From JBDRHL01 sp043816955 (GTDB lineage: Bacteria; Planctomycetota; Phycisphaerae; Sedimentisphaerales; CAYZTY01), in assembly GCA_043816955.1 (NCBI GenBank), contig JBDRHL010000164.1, positions 1 to 18,757 on the forward strand: DNA of 18,757 bases. Reading direction: 5' to 3'. This document shows, piece by piece, positions 1 through 8,007 of the stretch. Position numbers and translations under genes: made by a program. Each line of letters starts with the position of its first letter. The first letter of the stretch is position 1. The notes under the pieces are model-generated. The model worked only from the letters and a program-made list of their open reading frames with translations, ran no database searches and was not told where the DNA came from.

Positions 1-30
1 CTCCAAGTATTTGCTATAGAAGAGCTTAAC

Positions 31-58
31 ATTATACATAGCCGCATCTGCCTGTCAA
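31..58 (-). promoter_or_regulatory. Sigma70-type promoter reading off the left edge
   Basis: On the minus strand a perfect -35 TTGACA (plus-strand 53-58) is followed after 16 bp by a perfect -10 TATAAT (31-36). The start site would be near position 24. The last bases before the window edge on this strand are GGAG (4-1), which could be the ribosome binding site of a gene lying just to the left. No coding part of that gene is visible. Confidence 0.7.
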
Positions 59-123
59 CCCTAAAATCCATATAACTAGCTGAATTTACAATAAGTTATG
101 ATGTTTTCTGTGGTGAACTACTT

Positions 124-187
124 TTGACGCAGGCGTCAAGATTGCTTCACTCCTTCGACAAGCTCAGGACAGGTTGGTTTGCAATGA
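124..187. repeat. Short palindrome plus interspersed-repeat fragment
   Basis: A palindrome with 7-bp arms TTGACGC/GCGTCAA (124-130 and 133-139) abuts a segment that opens with GATTGCTTC (140-148) and closes with GCAATGA (181-187). It encloses CCTTCGACAAGCTCAGGACA (152-171). These word pairs resemble dispersed repeats common in many bacterial genomes, and a related element lies at 17835-17890. The remaining sequence between 60 and 315 shows no supported gene or clear terminator for birA. Confidence 0.5.
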
Positions 188-315
188 TATTTTTTTATGG
201 GGCAAAGATTGGGGGAAGAAGGTCGGGGAATGAATTCGGCGGGGTGAACGACGTTTTGTGGGGGAGGATGGATGGGAAGCTGTCGGGAGGGGCGGCAGAA
301 GTTTGGGTGGTCTGT

Positions 316-1119
316 TCAGGTCAATTGGAGGTTTGTTGTGTGGGCGGCGGGGAAGGTTTGCAGCTGGTCGGTTTCCAGTCGGAGGGTCAGGCCTTTGAGC
401 GGGTCGACGGCAATACATTTGCCGGTGAACTGCTGGTTGTTGCAGGAGAGGGTAACGGTGCGGTTGAGCAGTATGTTCAGCTGCTGCCAGCGGTCGAGGA
501 TGCAGCGGTGATCGGTGCGGGCCTGTGTGAGGCGGTGGTCGAGTGAAATGAGCAGTCGGCATGCCAGGGCGGACCTATCGGTATTTTGGCAGGCTTCGAT
601 ATCGAGAGAGGTTGGCTGCGATGTGAAGTTTTGGGGGAATGAGCCGGGCTGCTGGTGGACGTTTATTCCTATTCCGATGACACAGTGGGTCCGGCGGGCT
701 GAGGGCCTGGATTCGATGAGAATGCCTGACACTTTTTTGTGGTTGATGAGGATGTCGTTGGGCCATTTGATTTGGGGGCGACAGGGTGAGGATTTTTCGA
801 TGGCATCTGCAACAGCGAGGGGGACGGCGAGGGTGAGCAGTTCGGCGGGGATTCTGCAATCGATCAGGAGGACGGAGCAGAGGATGCATTGGAATTTGAA
901 GTCGAGCCAGGAGCTATTTCTTCTGCCTCTTCCGCGGGTCTGGTGCTCGGCGAAGATCGTGATGCCGTTATTTCGTTTGTCGGCGGCGTATTGCCAGGCG
1001 AGGTCGTTTGTGCTCGGTGTGGTTTCAACGAGGACGATTTGAGGGTTGATAACGGTTGTGCGAGCAAAGCCTGCGATGATATCGGCGTTGAGGGGGTCGA
1101 ATTTAACTGTCGGTGTCAT
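316..1119 (-). CDS. birA: Biotin--[acetyl-CoA-carboxylase] ligase (BirA, no HTH domain)
   Basis: Activates biotin with ATP to biotinyl-5'-AMP and attaches it to the acceptor lysine of biotin-dependent carboxylases in the cytoplasm. With the start at 1119 the protein has 267 residues. The biotin-binding segment is visible as AEHQTRGRGRR (57-67), the catalytic segment as IKWPNDILI with Lys118, and further on GILIES and VIGIGINV; a small C-terminal domain follows. There is no N-terminal winged-helix, so this is the mono-functional form and is not expected to repress transcription. The open frame extends back to 1230 but would overlap nadC heavily. The start at 1119 leaves 7 bp after the nadC stop, and an in-frame ATG at 1134 (8-bp overlap) is the alternative. 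Neither has a good Shine-Dalgarno. It is probably translated from the nadC transcript; nadC-birA adjacency is common in bacteria. Confidence 0.93.
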   Translation of the reverse strand: MTPTVKFDPLNADIIAGFARTTVINPQIVLVETTPSTNDLAWQYAADKRNNGITIFAEHQTRGRGRRNSSWLDFKFQCILCSVLLIDCRIPAELLTLAVPLAVADAIEKSSPCRPQIKWPNDILINHKKVSGILIESRPSARRTHCVIGIGINVHQQPGSFPQNFTSQPTSLDIEACQNTDRSALACRLLISLDHRLTQARTDHRCILDRWQQLNILLNRTVTLSCNNQQFTGKCIAVDPLKGLTLRLETDQLQTFPAAHTTNLQLT

Positions 1120-1126
1120 GGCTGAA

Positions 1127-2023
1127 TCAGGCATCCGGTCTGTCAAGGCCGATGTCAACGGCGATGGCGGAGTGGGTGAGTGCTCCGACGGCAATCCGGT
1201 CGACGCCGCACTGCGCGACAGCGGTGACATTGTTCAAGGTTATATTTCCAGAGGCCTCGAGCAGAGGTTTTTTGCCGCATATTTTGTTTCGTATTTCCAC
1301 GGCATGTTTGAGCTGCCACTGTCCCATGTTATCGAGTAGTATAACGTCGATTCCGGGGATTTTGAGGACGTGGTCGAGCTGGTCATCGACGTGGTCAACT
1401 TCGACAGCGACGAATTTAAGGCCTTTGAAGCTTTTTGCTTTTTCGATGATTCGTCTGAGTTTGGGGTAAAAGTTTCTGCCAAGCTCGGCGATATGGTTAT
1501 CTTTAATGAGAATTCCGTCGTCGAGCCGCATTCTGTGATTATATCCTCCGCCGCATCTTACGGCGTATTTTTCGAGTTCGCGCCAGCCTGGTGTTGTTTT
1601 TCGGGTGTCGTAGATTTTTGCTTTTGTGCCGCGGATCGCATTGACATATTTTCTGGTAAGAGTGGCAATTCCGCTGAGTCTCTGGAGGAAATTCAGAACA
1701 ACACGTTCAGCGGTGAGCATGGAAGCGAGAGGCCCTTCGATGGTGCCGAGTCTGCCTGCGACGTTGGCCCTTTTGCTATCCCCTATGAGGATGCGCAGTT
1801 TGAGTTTCTTATCGTACAGGTTGAGGACTTCACGGACGACGTCCATACCGCAAACTACGATTTCTTCACGGGTTATGATGTCGGCTTTTGCTGTTATACC
1901 GGGTTTTAAGGTTATTTGCGAAGTGAGATCACCTTTCCCCAGGTCTTCATCGACAGCCAGCCGGATCAAGGCTCGTATCTTTTCGTTATCGCTTTTTTTC
2001 ATGTTATTCATATATGCATCCAC
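1127..2023 (-). CDS. nadC: Nicotinate-nucleotide pyrophosphorylase (carboxylating)
   Basis: Quinolinate phosphoribosyltransferase: converts quinolinate and PRPP to nicotinate mononucleotide, CO2 and pyrophosphate, in de novo NAD synthesis. The 298-residue length is normal. Family motifs seen in order: DLGKGDLTS (27-35), NFLQRLSGIAT (111-121), DTRKTTPGWR (139-148), GGGYNHRMRLDDGILIKDNH (158-177), VEVDH, ILLDNM, LEASGNI and GVDRIAVGALTHS. Active-site basic residues are intact (Arg141, Lys142, His163, Arg164, Lys174). The start at 2023 is GTG; ATG codons at 2011 and 2002 are equally possible because no Shine-Dalgarno is evident and all lie before the conserved part. birA follows 7 bp downstream. 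No nadA or nadB is in the window. Confidence 0.95.
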   Translation of the reverse strand: MDAYMNNMKKSDNEKIRALIRLAVDEDLGKGDLTSQITLKPGITAKADIITREEIVVCGMDVVREVLNLYDKKLKLRILIGDSKRANVAGRLGTIEGPLASMLTAERVVLNFLQRLSGIATLTRKYVNAIRGTKAKIYDTRKTTPGWRELEKYAVRCGGGYNHRMRLDDGILIKDNHIAELGRNFYPKLRRIIEKAKSFKGLKFVAVEVDHVDDQLDHVLKIPGIDVILLDNMGQWQLKHAVEIRNKICGKKPLLEASGNITLNNVTAVAQCGVDRIAVGALTHSAIAVDIGLDRPDA

Positions 2024-2040
2024 AACAATTGATAATTATC

Positions 2041-2068
2041 ATAATACCGGGCAGGCTGATATTTTCAA
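2041..2068 (-). promoter_or_regulatory. Candidate promoter for nadC-birA
   Basis: Minus-strand TTGAAA (plus 2063-2068), a 16-bp spacer and TATTAT (2041-2046). The predicted start site lies only about 10 nt before the GTG at 2023, so the leader would be very short. It fits the consensus well but not perfectly. Confidence 0.45.
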
Positions 2069-2121
2069 AGTAATAATTTCCGTGGAGCAAAAAAGGCTAT
2101 GCGGCTGGGTGGGGAGGTGAT

Positions 2122-4152
2122 TCAGTTTTTTTTGCCTTTTTTCCCTTGCTTGGTCTTATGCAAGGTTTTGTCGGCTGTGTTAAATTGCGGCACTTCTTTC
2201 AATTCATTTATTTTATCCCGGAGAAAGGCTGCACGTTCGAATTCGAGGGTCTCTGCGGCTTCGAGCATTTCTTTTTCGAGAGTGGTAATCATTTCGGCGC
2301 GGTCATACTCATCTTCATTGAAAGCAACTGCCTGCCGGGCGGTTTTTCTTGCCTTGATCTGTTCCGTAAGGCTTCTGCGGATTTCCTTGCGAATAGTTTC
2401 GGGGGTAATGCTGTGTTTTTTGTTGTATTCGAGCTGGATTTTGCGTCTTCGGCTGGTTTCTTCGATGGCCTGCTGCATGGCATCGGTGACGGCGTCGGCA
2501 TAGAGGAAGACAGTAGCGTTTATGTTTCTTGCGGTTCGGCCTATGGTTTGTATCAAAGAGGTTTTGCTGCGAAGGAAGCCTTCCTTGTCGGCATCAAGTA
2601 TGGCGACAAGTGAGACTTCGGGCAGGTCGAGGCCCTCTCTTAGGAGGTTGATTCCGACGAGTACGTCGAATTGGCCGCTTCGCAGATCGCGCAGTATTTC
2701 GACCCGCTGGAGTGTGTTGATTTCGCTGTGGAGGTATCTGCATCTGAAGCCTTTTTTGGTGATGTAGTTTGCCAGGTCCTCTGCGAGGCGTTTGGTGAGA
2801 GTTGTGACGAGGGTGCGTTCTTTTGCTTTTACGCGTTTGTCGATTTCATCGAGGAGGTGTCGGACCTGGCTGCCGGCGGGGTGGACAAAGATTTCGGGGT
2901 CGACAAGGCCGGTAGGACGAATGACCTGTTCGACGACCCAGCCATTGCATTTTTCAAGTTCGAACGGTCCAGGAGTTGCGCTTACGAAGACAACATTTTT
3001 CCAGCTCTGCTCGAATTCCTCGAAGCGAAGCGGGCGATTGTCAAAGGCGCTCGGGAGGCGGAAACCGTGTTCTATGAGGACTTTTTTTCTGCTGTGATCA
3101 CCTGCCCACATTGCGTGAAGCTGCGGAATTGTGGCGTGTGACTCGTCAATAAAGAGCAGGAAATCATCGCCGAAATAATCGATGAGCGTGTATGGTCTTG
3201 CACCGGGGGGTAGGCCTGCAAGGTGTCTGGCGTAGTTTTCGATGCCGCTGCAGTATCCGACCTCCTGAATCATTTCTATATCATACATTGTTCTAGCCTG
3301 TAGGCGCTGGGCTTCGAGGAGTTTTGCTTCCTGCCGAAGCTGCATGAGCCGCTGTTCGAGTTCTTCGGTGATGCTTTTGACGGCCATGGTGATGCGGTCC
3401 TGTGGTATTACGTAATGGCCTGCGGGGTAAATGAATATCTGGCTGTCTTCGGCGAGGATTTCCGAGGAGGTCGGGTTGATGTAGCAGATTTTTTCAATTT
3501 CGTCGCCGAAGAATTCGAATCTTACGGCGAATGATTCGTATGAAGGGTGAAGTTCAACGACATCGCCGCGGACCCGGAAGGTTCCTCGCTGGAAGTCGAA
3601 GTCGTTGCGGGTGTAGTGAATGTCGGCAAGCCTGCCGAGGAGTTTGTTTCGCTCGATTGTGTCTCCGACGCGTACCGCAACAACGCTGCTTTTATAATCT
3701 TCGGGTGAGCCTAGTCCGAAGATGCAGGAGACGGAGGCAACGATGATGACGTCTTTTCTAGTCATGAGGCTGGTAGTGGTTGAAAGCCTGAGGCGGTCGA
3801 GGTCATCATTTCGTGAGGCATCTTTTTCGATGTAGATATCTCGCTGCGGGATGTATGCTTCGGGCTGATAATAATCGTAGTAGCTGACAAAATACTCGAC
3901 GGCGTTTTCGGGGAACAGCTCCTTGAATTCTTCATAAAGCTGTGCGGCGAGGGTTTTGTTGTGGGATATTATGAGTGTCGGTTTGGCGATATTGGCGATC
4001 ACATGGGCCATGGTGAAGGTTTTTCCGCTGCCGGTGATGCCCATGAGGGTGTGGAGCTTTTGGCCTTTCTTCAGGGCTTCTGTGAGGGCGGCAATAGCCT
4101 GGGGCTGGTCGCCTGTGGGCTGGAATTGGCTGTGAATCCTGAATTCTGTCAT
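2122..4152 (-). CDS. uvrB: Excinuclease ABC subunit UvrB
   Basis: DNA-damage verification helicase of nucleotide excision repair; it is loaded by UvrA and recruits UvrC. The protein has 676 residues, the usual size. Walker A is GITGSGKT (38-45). The damage-probing beta-hairpin region reads YYDYYQPEAYIPQRDIYIEK, beginning near residue 90. The motif II equivalent is FIDESH, followed by VFVSATPG and RPTGLVDPEI. The C-terminal helicase half has YLHSEINTLQR, GINLLREGLDLPEVSLV and QTIGRTARN. A UVR motif (LEKEMLEAAETLEFERAAFL) lies near the C-terminus for UvrA/UvrC contact, and the tail is Lys-rich. The ATG at 4152 begins a typical UvrB N-terminus; no strong Shine-Dalgarno is seen. It stands alone, 98 bp upstream of nadC on the same strand. 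Confidence 0.98.
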   Translation of the reverse strand: MTEFRIHSQFQPTGDQPQAIAALTEALKKGQKLHTLMGITGSGKTFTMAHVIANIAKPTLIISHNKTLAAQLYEEFKELFPENAVEYFVSYYDYYQPEAYIPQRDIYIEKDASRNDDLDRLRLSTTTSLMTRKDVIIVASVSCIFGLGSPEDYKSSVVAVRVGDTIERNKLLGRLADIHYTRNDFDFQRGTFRVRGDVVELHPSYESFAVRFEFFGDEIEKICYINPTSSEILAEDSQIFIYPAGHYVIPQDRITMAVKSITEELEQRLMQLRQEAKLLEAQRLQARTMYDIEMIQEVGYCSGIENYARHLAGLPPGARPYTLIDYFGDDFLLFIDESHATIPQLHAMWAGDHSRKKVLIEHGFRLPSAFDNRPLRFEEFEQSWKNVVFVSATPGPFELEKCNGWVVEQVIRPTGLVDPEIFVHPAGSQVRHLLDEIDKRVKAKERTLVTTLTKRLAEDLANYITKKGFRCRYLHSEINTLQRVEILRDLRSGQFDVLVGINLLREGLDLPEVSLVAILDADKEGFLRSKTSLIQTIGRTARNINATVFLYADAVTDAMQQAIEETSRRRKIQLEYNKKHSITPETIRKEIRRSLTEQIKARKTARQAVAFNEDEYDRAEMITTLEKEMLEAAETLEFERAAFLRDKINELKEVPQFNTADKTLHKTKQGKKGKKN

Positions 4153-4194
4153 TATGGACTCTACTTATCAGAAAGCTTTTGCTGACTTTTTAAC

Positions 4195-4224
4195 ATTATA
4201 TACCAGATCAGGCTCGGGACTCAA
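4195..4224 (-). promoter_or_regulatory. Candidate promoter for uvrB
   Basis: Minus-strand TTGAGT (plus 4219-4224) and a perfect TATAAT (4195-4200), spacer 18 bp, leader about 35 nt to the uvrB ATG. No LexA-like operator was recognised around it, although the SOS box of this group is not known to me. Confidence 0.5.
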
Positions 4225-4286
4225 CCTTGGCAAAAAGGGGTTGATCAAATTTTGATTTCTGGTTTTTCAGGAGGACACCACGAGAA

Positions 4287-4302
4287 CCCGTAGTACTACG
4301 GG
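4287..4302. promoter_or_regulatory. 16-bp perfect palindrome, possible operator
   Basis: CCCGTAGTACTACGGG reads the same on both strands. It is centred about 100 bp upstream of the expected start site of the consensus promoter at 4361-4389 and lies between uvrB and the divergent dockerin-like gene. It could be a regulator site. Because GGTTTT follows it on the plus strand, a terminator-like hairpin is the alternative, although no plus-strand gene ends upstream. I do not recognise the binding protein. Confidence 0.45.
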
Positions 4303-4360
4303 GGTTTTGTAGTGATTTTAGTCAATCGGGGATTCAGGGATTGAATTTTTCCGAATCTTA

Positions 4361-4389
4361 TTGACAGCGTTATAGGAGGTGGGTATAAT
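4361..4389 (+). promoter_or_regulatory. Perfect consensus sigma70 promoter
   Basis: TTGACA (4361-4366) and TATAAT (4384-4389) are both perfect matches to the consensus, separated by the optimal 17 bp. The start site should fall near 4396, giving a leader of roughly 280 nt before the start codon at 4674. It is the strongest-looking promoter in the window and points only to the large secreted protein. Confidence 0.8.
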
Positions 4390-4395
4390 GCAGCA

Positions 4396-4673
4396 TCAGC
4401 GGTTATTATGCAGGAAAAACCTTTGCGCAGTGCAAGGGGTTTTGTGCTTTTATCAAACAGAGGCACAGAAAGTTCTTTTGTCATGTCTTAAATAAAGAGT
4501 TTGGATAGGAAACAGTTGTTTAATTATGGCTGGTGTTTTTCGGAGAAAGGGGGGGAGTGTCAGTATGGGTATTTTTTGTTTGTGTGTGCCGGGGGGGAGA
4601 AAGGAGGTAGTTGATGGGAAGTGTGAATGGGGGTTGGTCAAAAACAAAACATAATAAATCAGGAGGACAGATT
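4396..4673 (+). promoter_or_regulatory. Long 5' leader with hairpin and two poly-G tracts
   Basis: Inferred untranslated leader. A hairpin at 4416-4443 has outer stem AAAACC/GGTTTT and inner stem TTGC/GCAA around a GCAGT loop, and is followed by GTGCTTTT, so it resembles an attenuator or terminator of a roughly 50-nt RNA. Two runs of seven G lie at 4549-4555 and 4591-4597. Two Shine-Dalgarno-like AGGAGG sequences occur, at 4602-4607 and 4661-4666. I matched no known riboswitch. A 27-codon frame (4408-4491) across the hairpin has no ribosome binding site. Confidence 0.45.
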
Positions 4674-7600
4674 ATGAAAAAGTATGAGAATTTACGAGTA
4701 TTTTGGTTTTTTGTTTTGATTACGGGGCTGATGATTGCTGCATCATCGCCGGCTCCTGGAGTTACGGTGCAGATACTTCCGAGTGACGATGCGTTTATTG
4801 ACCAGAACCACCCGGACACGAATTATGGCAGTTCGACGCAACTGCGCACCGGTGATCATAACGGGTACATGGGGTACAAGACAACATTGAGTTTTCTGAG
4901 GTTTCCTTTGGGCTCTATTCCTTCGGGTGCATCGATCACTAACGCGGAGCTGTGGATGTATCTGTACGAATGTTATCCGAGCTTTCAAAACGCGAACATT
5001 TATGTTTACTGGTATACGGACCCGTTCTGGAGTGAAAACACAATCACCTACAACAACCTTTCGGGAACACTGAACGGGCCTGACGCCACACTTCTTCATT
5101 ACTGCGGCGGCACAGGCTGGCTGTATTGGAACGTAACTGCAGTGGTTCAGTGGTTGTATGTAGGTGGTGCTGATTATGATGCTGCTGTTCGGATGGACCT
5201 AGACACAGGCTTTAGAAACTTCTCCAGCAAGGAACAGGCTCCGCTGCCTGATTACAGGCCTTTCCTTGAGGTGACGTACACGCTGCCTGCGCAATGCGAG
5301 CCAACGCCGGACGGCCAGGCCTGTAAAACTTTCCAGTGTCCTGTAGCAACGGAAATCTGCCTGCCGGACGTTATAAACTATGACCCGACCACAGGGCAGA
5401 GTATTATTCTTGACTGCAAGTGTGTTGAGCCGAATTACTGTCACATCGCGCCCCTGGCGGGAGCGGTTCCGGACTGCGTAGGGGGTTGTCCGCCGGGCCA
5501 AAGCTGCGAGAAGATGGTAGTTAGCAAGCCGGATGGAACGGAGGACATCTGGTGCGAGTGTATTGATATGAATGAGCCTATAACCAAGTATATCCAGCAG
5601 CCGGACACCACACCGATGGGAATGGACATAAGAATAGACCGCAATGACGGCATACAGCGGGTAATCGCAGATGATTTTCCGTGTCAGCAGTCCGGTCCTA
5701 TTACGGATGTTCACTTCTGGGGTTCGTGGAATGATGACCAGAAGGGACGCATCCAGAAGATTCATCTCAGTATCCACAAGGATATTCCCGCGGACCAAAG
5801 CCCGACAGGTTACAGTATGCCGGGTACGCTGCTTTGGGAAAGGGACTTCATTCAGGGTGAATTTGTCGAGACCTTGTACGCGGAAGTAACCAGCTATGAA
5901 TGGTGGTACGATCCGTTTATTACGCCCTGTGTTGTGCATCCACAGGGTGATACCCAGATATGGCGGTATGACATCTACATTGATCCGAATGACGCTTTTA
6001 ACCAGACAGGGAGTCCAAACGAGCCGCCTGTAATCTATTGGCTTGATATATGGGTTGAGTTGGAACCTACTGCTTACGGTCAATTCGGCTGGAAGACGCG
6101 AGACCTTTATGACGGTCACTTTATGGATGATGCAGTGTACAACCGCGGCAATGGCTGGGAAGAGCTGATTTATCCGGCGGTTGGCTGGTGTTATCCCGGA
6201 TCGCCCGGTCATCCTTACGCCGGTGATTCGATTGATATGGCATTTGCGATAACAACCACGCCGGAAGGTAACGAGCCTAATGAGCCGCCATTGAAACCTG
6301 CTGTGCCACATCTGAAGTGGTCGCAGCCGCCTATAGAGATCGAGCCCACAAACCGTGTGCCCGTGTATTGCGGCTGGGACGAGGAAACATGGATGTATGA
6401 AACAGCGGGTATGGAATACAAGGTAGTTGCCGATGATTTCAGATGCGTAGGAGAAATGCCGATCACATCTATTCACTGGTGGGGCTCGTTCTGGGATTAT
6501 CAAGGCCAGGTGCTGCCTGCTATCCTGCCCGATGCGTGGCAGTTTACCTTCTATACGAATGTCCCGGCGAACAACTCACAGACGTATTTCAGCAGGCCTG
6601 AAATGGTCGTCAAGAGTTTTGTGATACCGGCGAATCGTGTAGAAGTACAGTGGGTCGGATACGACAGCTTCCCGGACATGCCCGGAGATACCTGCTGGCA
6701 ATGGTTTGTCAAGCTCTATGAGACTGAGTATTTCCGGCAGCGCGATTTTACCGGCATGACTGATGATGAAATCTACTGGATCAGCATCACACCTATCTAT
6801 TCGATGCCCCCCTATGATCCATACGGGTGGAAGACCAGGCCGGAACACTGGATGGACGACGCAGTAACATTCTATCTGCCCGAACCACCTGTCGAAGGTA
6901 TGATTGTGGATCCGCTAACGACAGGCATGCATCCAATAGAGGCGCAGGGTCAGAGCTTCGATGTAAGCTTTGAATTCGACACGGATCCAAACTACATCAA
7001 GTGGGAGCAGGCGTACGACGGCTTCCGGCGCTGGGCTCACTACGAGGACGAGCCGTCAATGGCTATTGATGACGGCACAGGCGTCGAGCCGCAGATAATT
7101 CGGCTCGTTGCCGATGACTGGCAGTGTATACGCAAGACGTCCGTTACCGCGATAGTGTGGTGGGGTTCGTACCTGGGATACAGGTATGAAACTCCATGTG
7201 AAACTCAGATAGTAGCACCTCCGGTAAAGCCGGACTATTTCCTGCTGTCGATCTGGACAGATGTGCCGGTAGGGCCGGGCAACCCGTATCTGTACAGCCA
7301 TCCTGGTACAAAGATGTGGGAATACAGGGCCTATAGCTACGACGAAGTCATGGTCGGATATGATAAGTATCCCGAAGCACTGGGTCAGCCTGTGCCCGGG
7401 CCGCGTGAGGCGGTGTACCGTTATTCGGTACGGCTGCCGCAAGGCCATCGATTCCTGCAGAAGAATCCGAACGGCATTTACTGGCTGAGTGTGGTTGCGG
7501 TATACAGTGATGTACCCCAATATGAGTGGGGATGGACCAATCATCCGCACTTCTTCAATGACGATGCCGTGGCTGGAATTCCTGGTGCAGTCGAACCGTG

Positions 7601-7919
7601 GATATGGGAAGAGTTGTATGACCAGACGGGCGCCAGTGAGGATATGTCCTTTGTGCTCTTCACAGGCGGGCCGATATGCTGGGATGCTTCGCACTGCCCC
7701 GGTCAGCCGATTGGTGACGCGACATGCGACGGCACAGTTAATGCCCTTGACATGCTGAGGCTGAAGCTGAGCTGGATGAAGTGCTATGGAGACCCGGCGT
7801 ACAACTGCTGTGCCGACTTTGACCAGAACGGCTGTGTCAATGCCCTTGATATGCTGAGACTTAAGCTGAACTGGTTGAAGACCGGTCTTGGCGGTGATGG
7901 TACAATTACCTGTCCGTAA
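4674..7919 (+). CDS. Secreted multi-domain protein: DNRLRE-like module, three related modules, dockerin-like C-terminus
   Basis: Predicted exported protein of 1081 residues. The start at 4674 has AGGAGG 7 nt upstream and begins a signal peptide (MKKYENLR, then a hydrophobic core to about residue 24). An in-frame ATG at 4614 also has AGGAGG upstream but would put 20 polar residues before the signal. Residues about 31-203 match the DNRLRE/CBM96-like pattern (DDAFIDQNHPDTNYGSS, LRTGDH, LSFLRFPL, WSENTITYNN). Residues 204-300 are a Cys-rich pair of segments. Three diverged copies of one module follow near 302-533, 543-743 and 771-997; each has a VADD/IADD segment, HFWGSW/HWWGSF/VWWGSY and a closing GWKT..MDDAV-like motif. 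I believe this module is catalogued as DUF7901, but that is from memory. Residues about 1011-1075 hold two EF-hand-like dockerin repeats, both ending NALDMLRLKL.W. No catalytic domain is recognised. An adhesion, carbohydrate-binding or scaffold role is an inference. Confidence 0.9.
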   Translation: MKKYENLRVFWFFVLITGLMIAASSPAPGVTVQILPSDDAFIDQNHPDTNYGSSTQLRTGDHNGYMGYKTTLSFLRFPLGSIPSGASITNAELWMYLYECYPSFQNANIYVYWYTDPFWSENTITYNNLSGTLNGPDATLLHYCGGTGWLYWNVTAVVQWLYVGGADYDAAVRMDLDTGFRNFSSKEQAPLPDYRPFLEVTYTLPAQCEPTPDGQACKTFQCPVATEICLPDVINYDPTTGQSIILDCKCVEPNYCHIAPLAGAVPDCVGGCPPGQSCEKMVVSKPDGTEDIWCECIDMNEPITKYIQQPDTTPMGMDIRIDRNDGIQRVIADDFPCQQSGPITDVHFWGSWNDDQKGRIQKIHLSIHKDIPADQSPTGYSMPGTLLWERDFIQGEFVETLYAEVTSYEWWYDPFITPCVVHPQGDTQIWRYDIYIDPNDAFNQTGSPNEPPVIYWLDIWVELEPTAYGQFGWKTRDLYDGHFMDDAVYNRGNGWEELIYPAVGWCYPGSPGHPYAGDSIDMAFAITTTPEGNEPNEPPLKPAVPHLKWSQPPIEIEPTNRVPVYCGWDEETWMYETAGMEYKVVADDFRCVGEMPITSIHWWGSFWDYQGQVLPAILPDAWQFTFYTNVPANNSQTYFSRPEMVVKSFVIPANRVEVQWVGYDSFPDMPGDTCWQWFVKLYETEYFRQRDFTGMTDDEIYWISITPIYSMPPYDPYGWKTRPEHWMDDAVTFYLPEPPVEGMIVDPLTTGMHPIEAQGQSFDVSFEFDTDPNYIKWEQAYDGFRRWAHYEDEPSMAIDDGTGVEPQIIRLVADDWQCIRKTSVTAIVWWGSYLGYRYETPCETQIVAPPVKPDYFLLSIWTDVPVGPGNPYLYSHPGTKMWEYRAYSYDEVMVGYDKYPEALGQPVPGPREAVYRYSVRLPQGHRFLQKNPNGIYWLSVVAVYSDVPQYEWGWTNHPHFFNDDAVAGIPGAVEPWIWEELYDQTGASEDMSFVLFTGGPICWDASHCPGQPIGDATCDGTVNALDMLRLKLSWMKCYGDPAYNCCADFDQNGCVNALDMLRLKLNWLKTGLGGDGTITCP

Positions 7920-7947
7920 ATTTTGGACAGCAAACATTAAGTTAGTG

Positions 7948-7982
7948 AAAGAGGCAGGTTTTTGGACCTGCCTCTTTTTTTT
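7948..7982 (+). terminator. Strong rho-independent terminator
   Basis: A perfect 12-bp stem AAAGAGGCAGGT/ACCTGCCTCTTT (7948-7959 and 7966-7977) with a 6-nt loop and a run of T ends 29 nt after the stop of the dockerin-like gene. On the minus strand the stem lacks a T-tail, so it should serve mainly the plus strand, though it also lies 26 bp beyond the end of the convergent hydro-lyase gene. Confidence 0.93.
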
Positions 7983-8007
7983 GAGAGAGCGATTACCAGA
8001 ATTTGTA

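Noticed and set aside
1120..1230. Longer N-terminus of BirA
   Set aside because: It would overlap nadC by about 100 bp and is low-complexity Ser/Pro/Thr sequence, as expected from an antisense reading of nadC.
4408..4491. 27-codon frame in the leader, possible leader peptide
   Set aside because: No Shine-Dalgarno before the ATG and no regulatory run of codons; it only happens to cross the hairpin.
5199..7937. Long minus-strand frames opposite the dockerin-like gene
   Set aside because: They are antisense readings of a well-supported gene; products are rich in Arg, His and Ile without any domain pattern.
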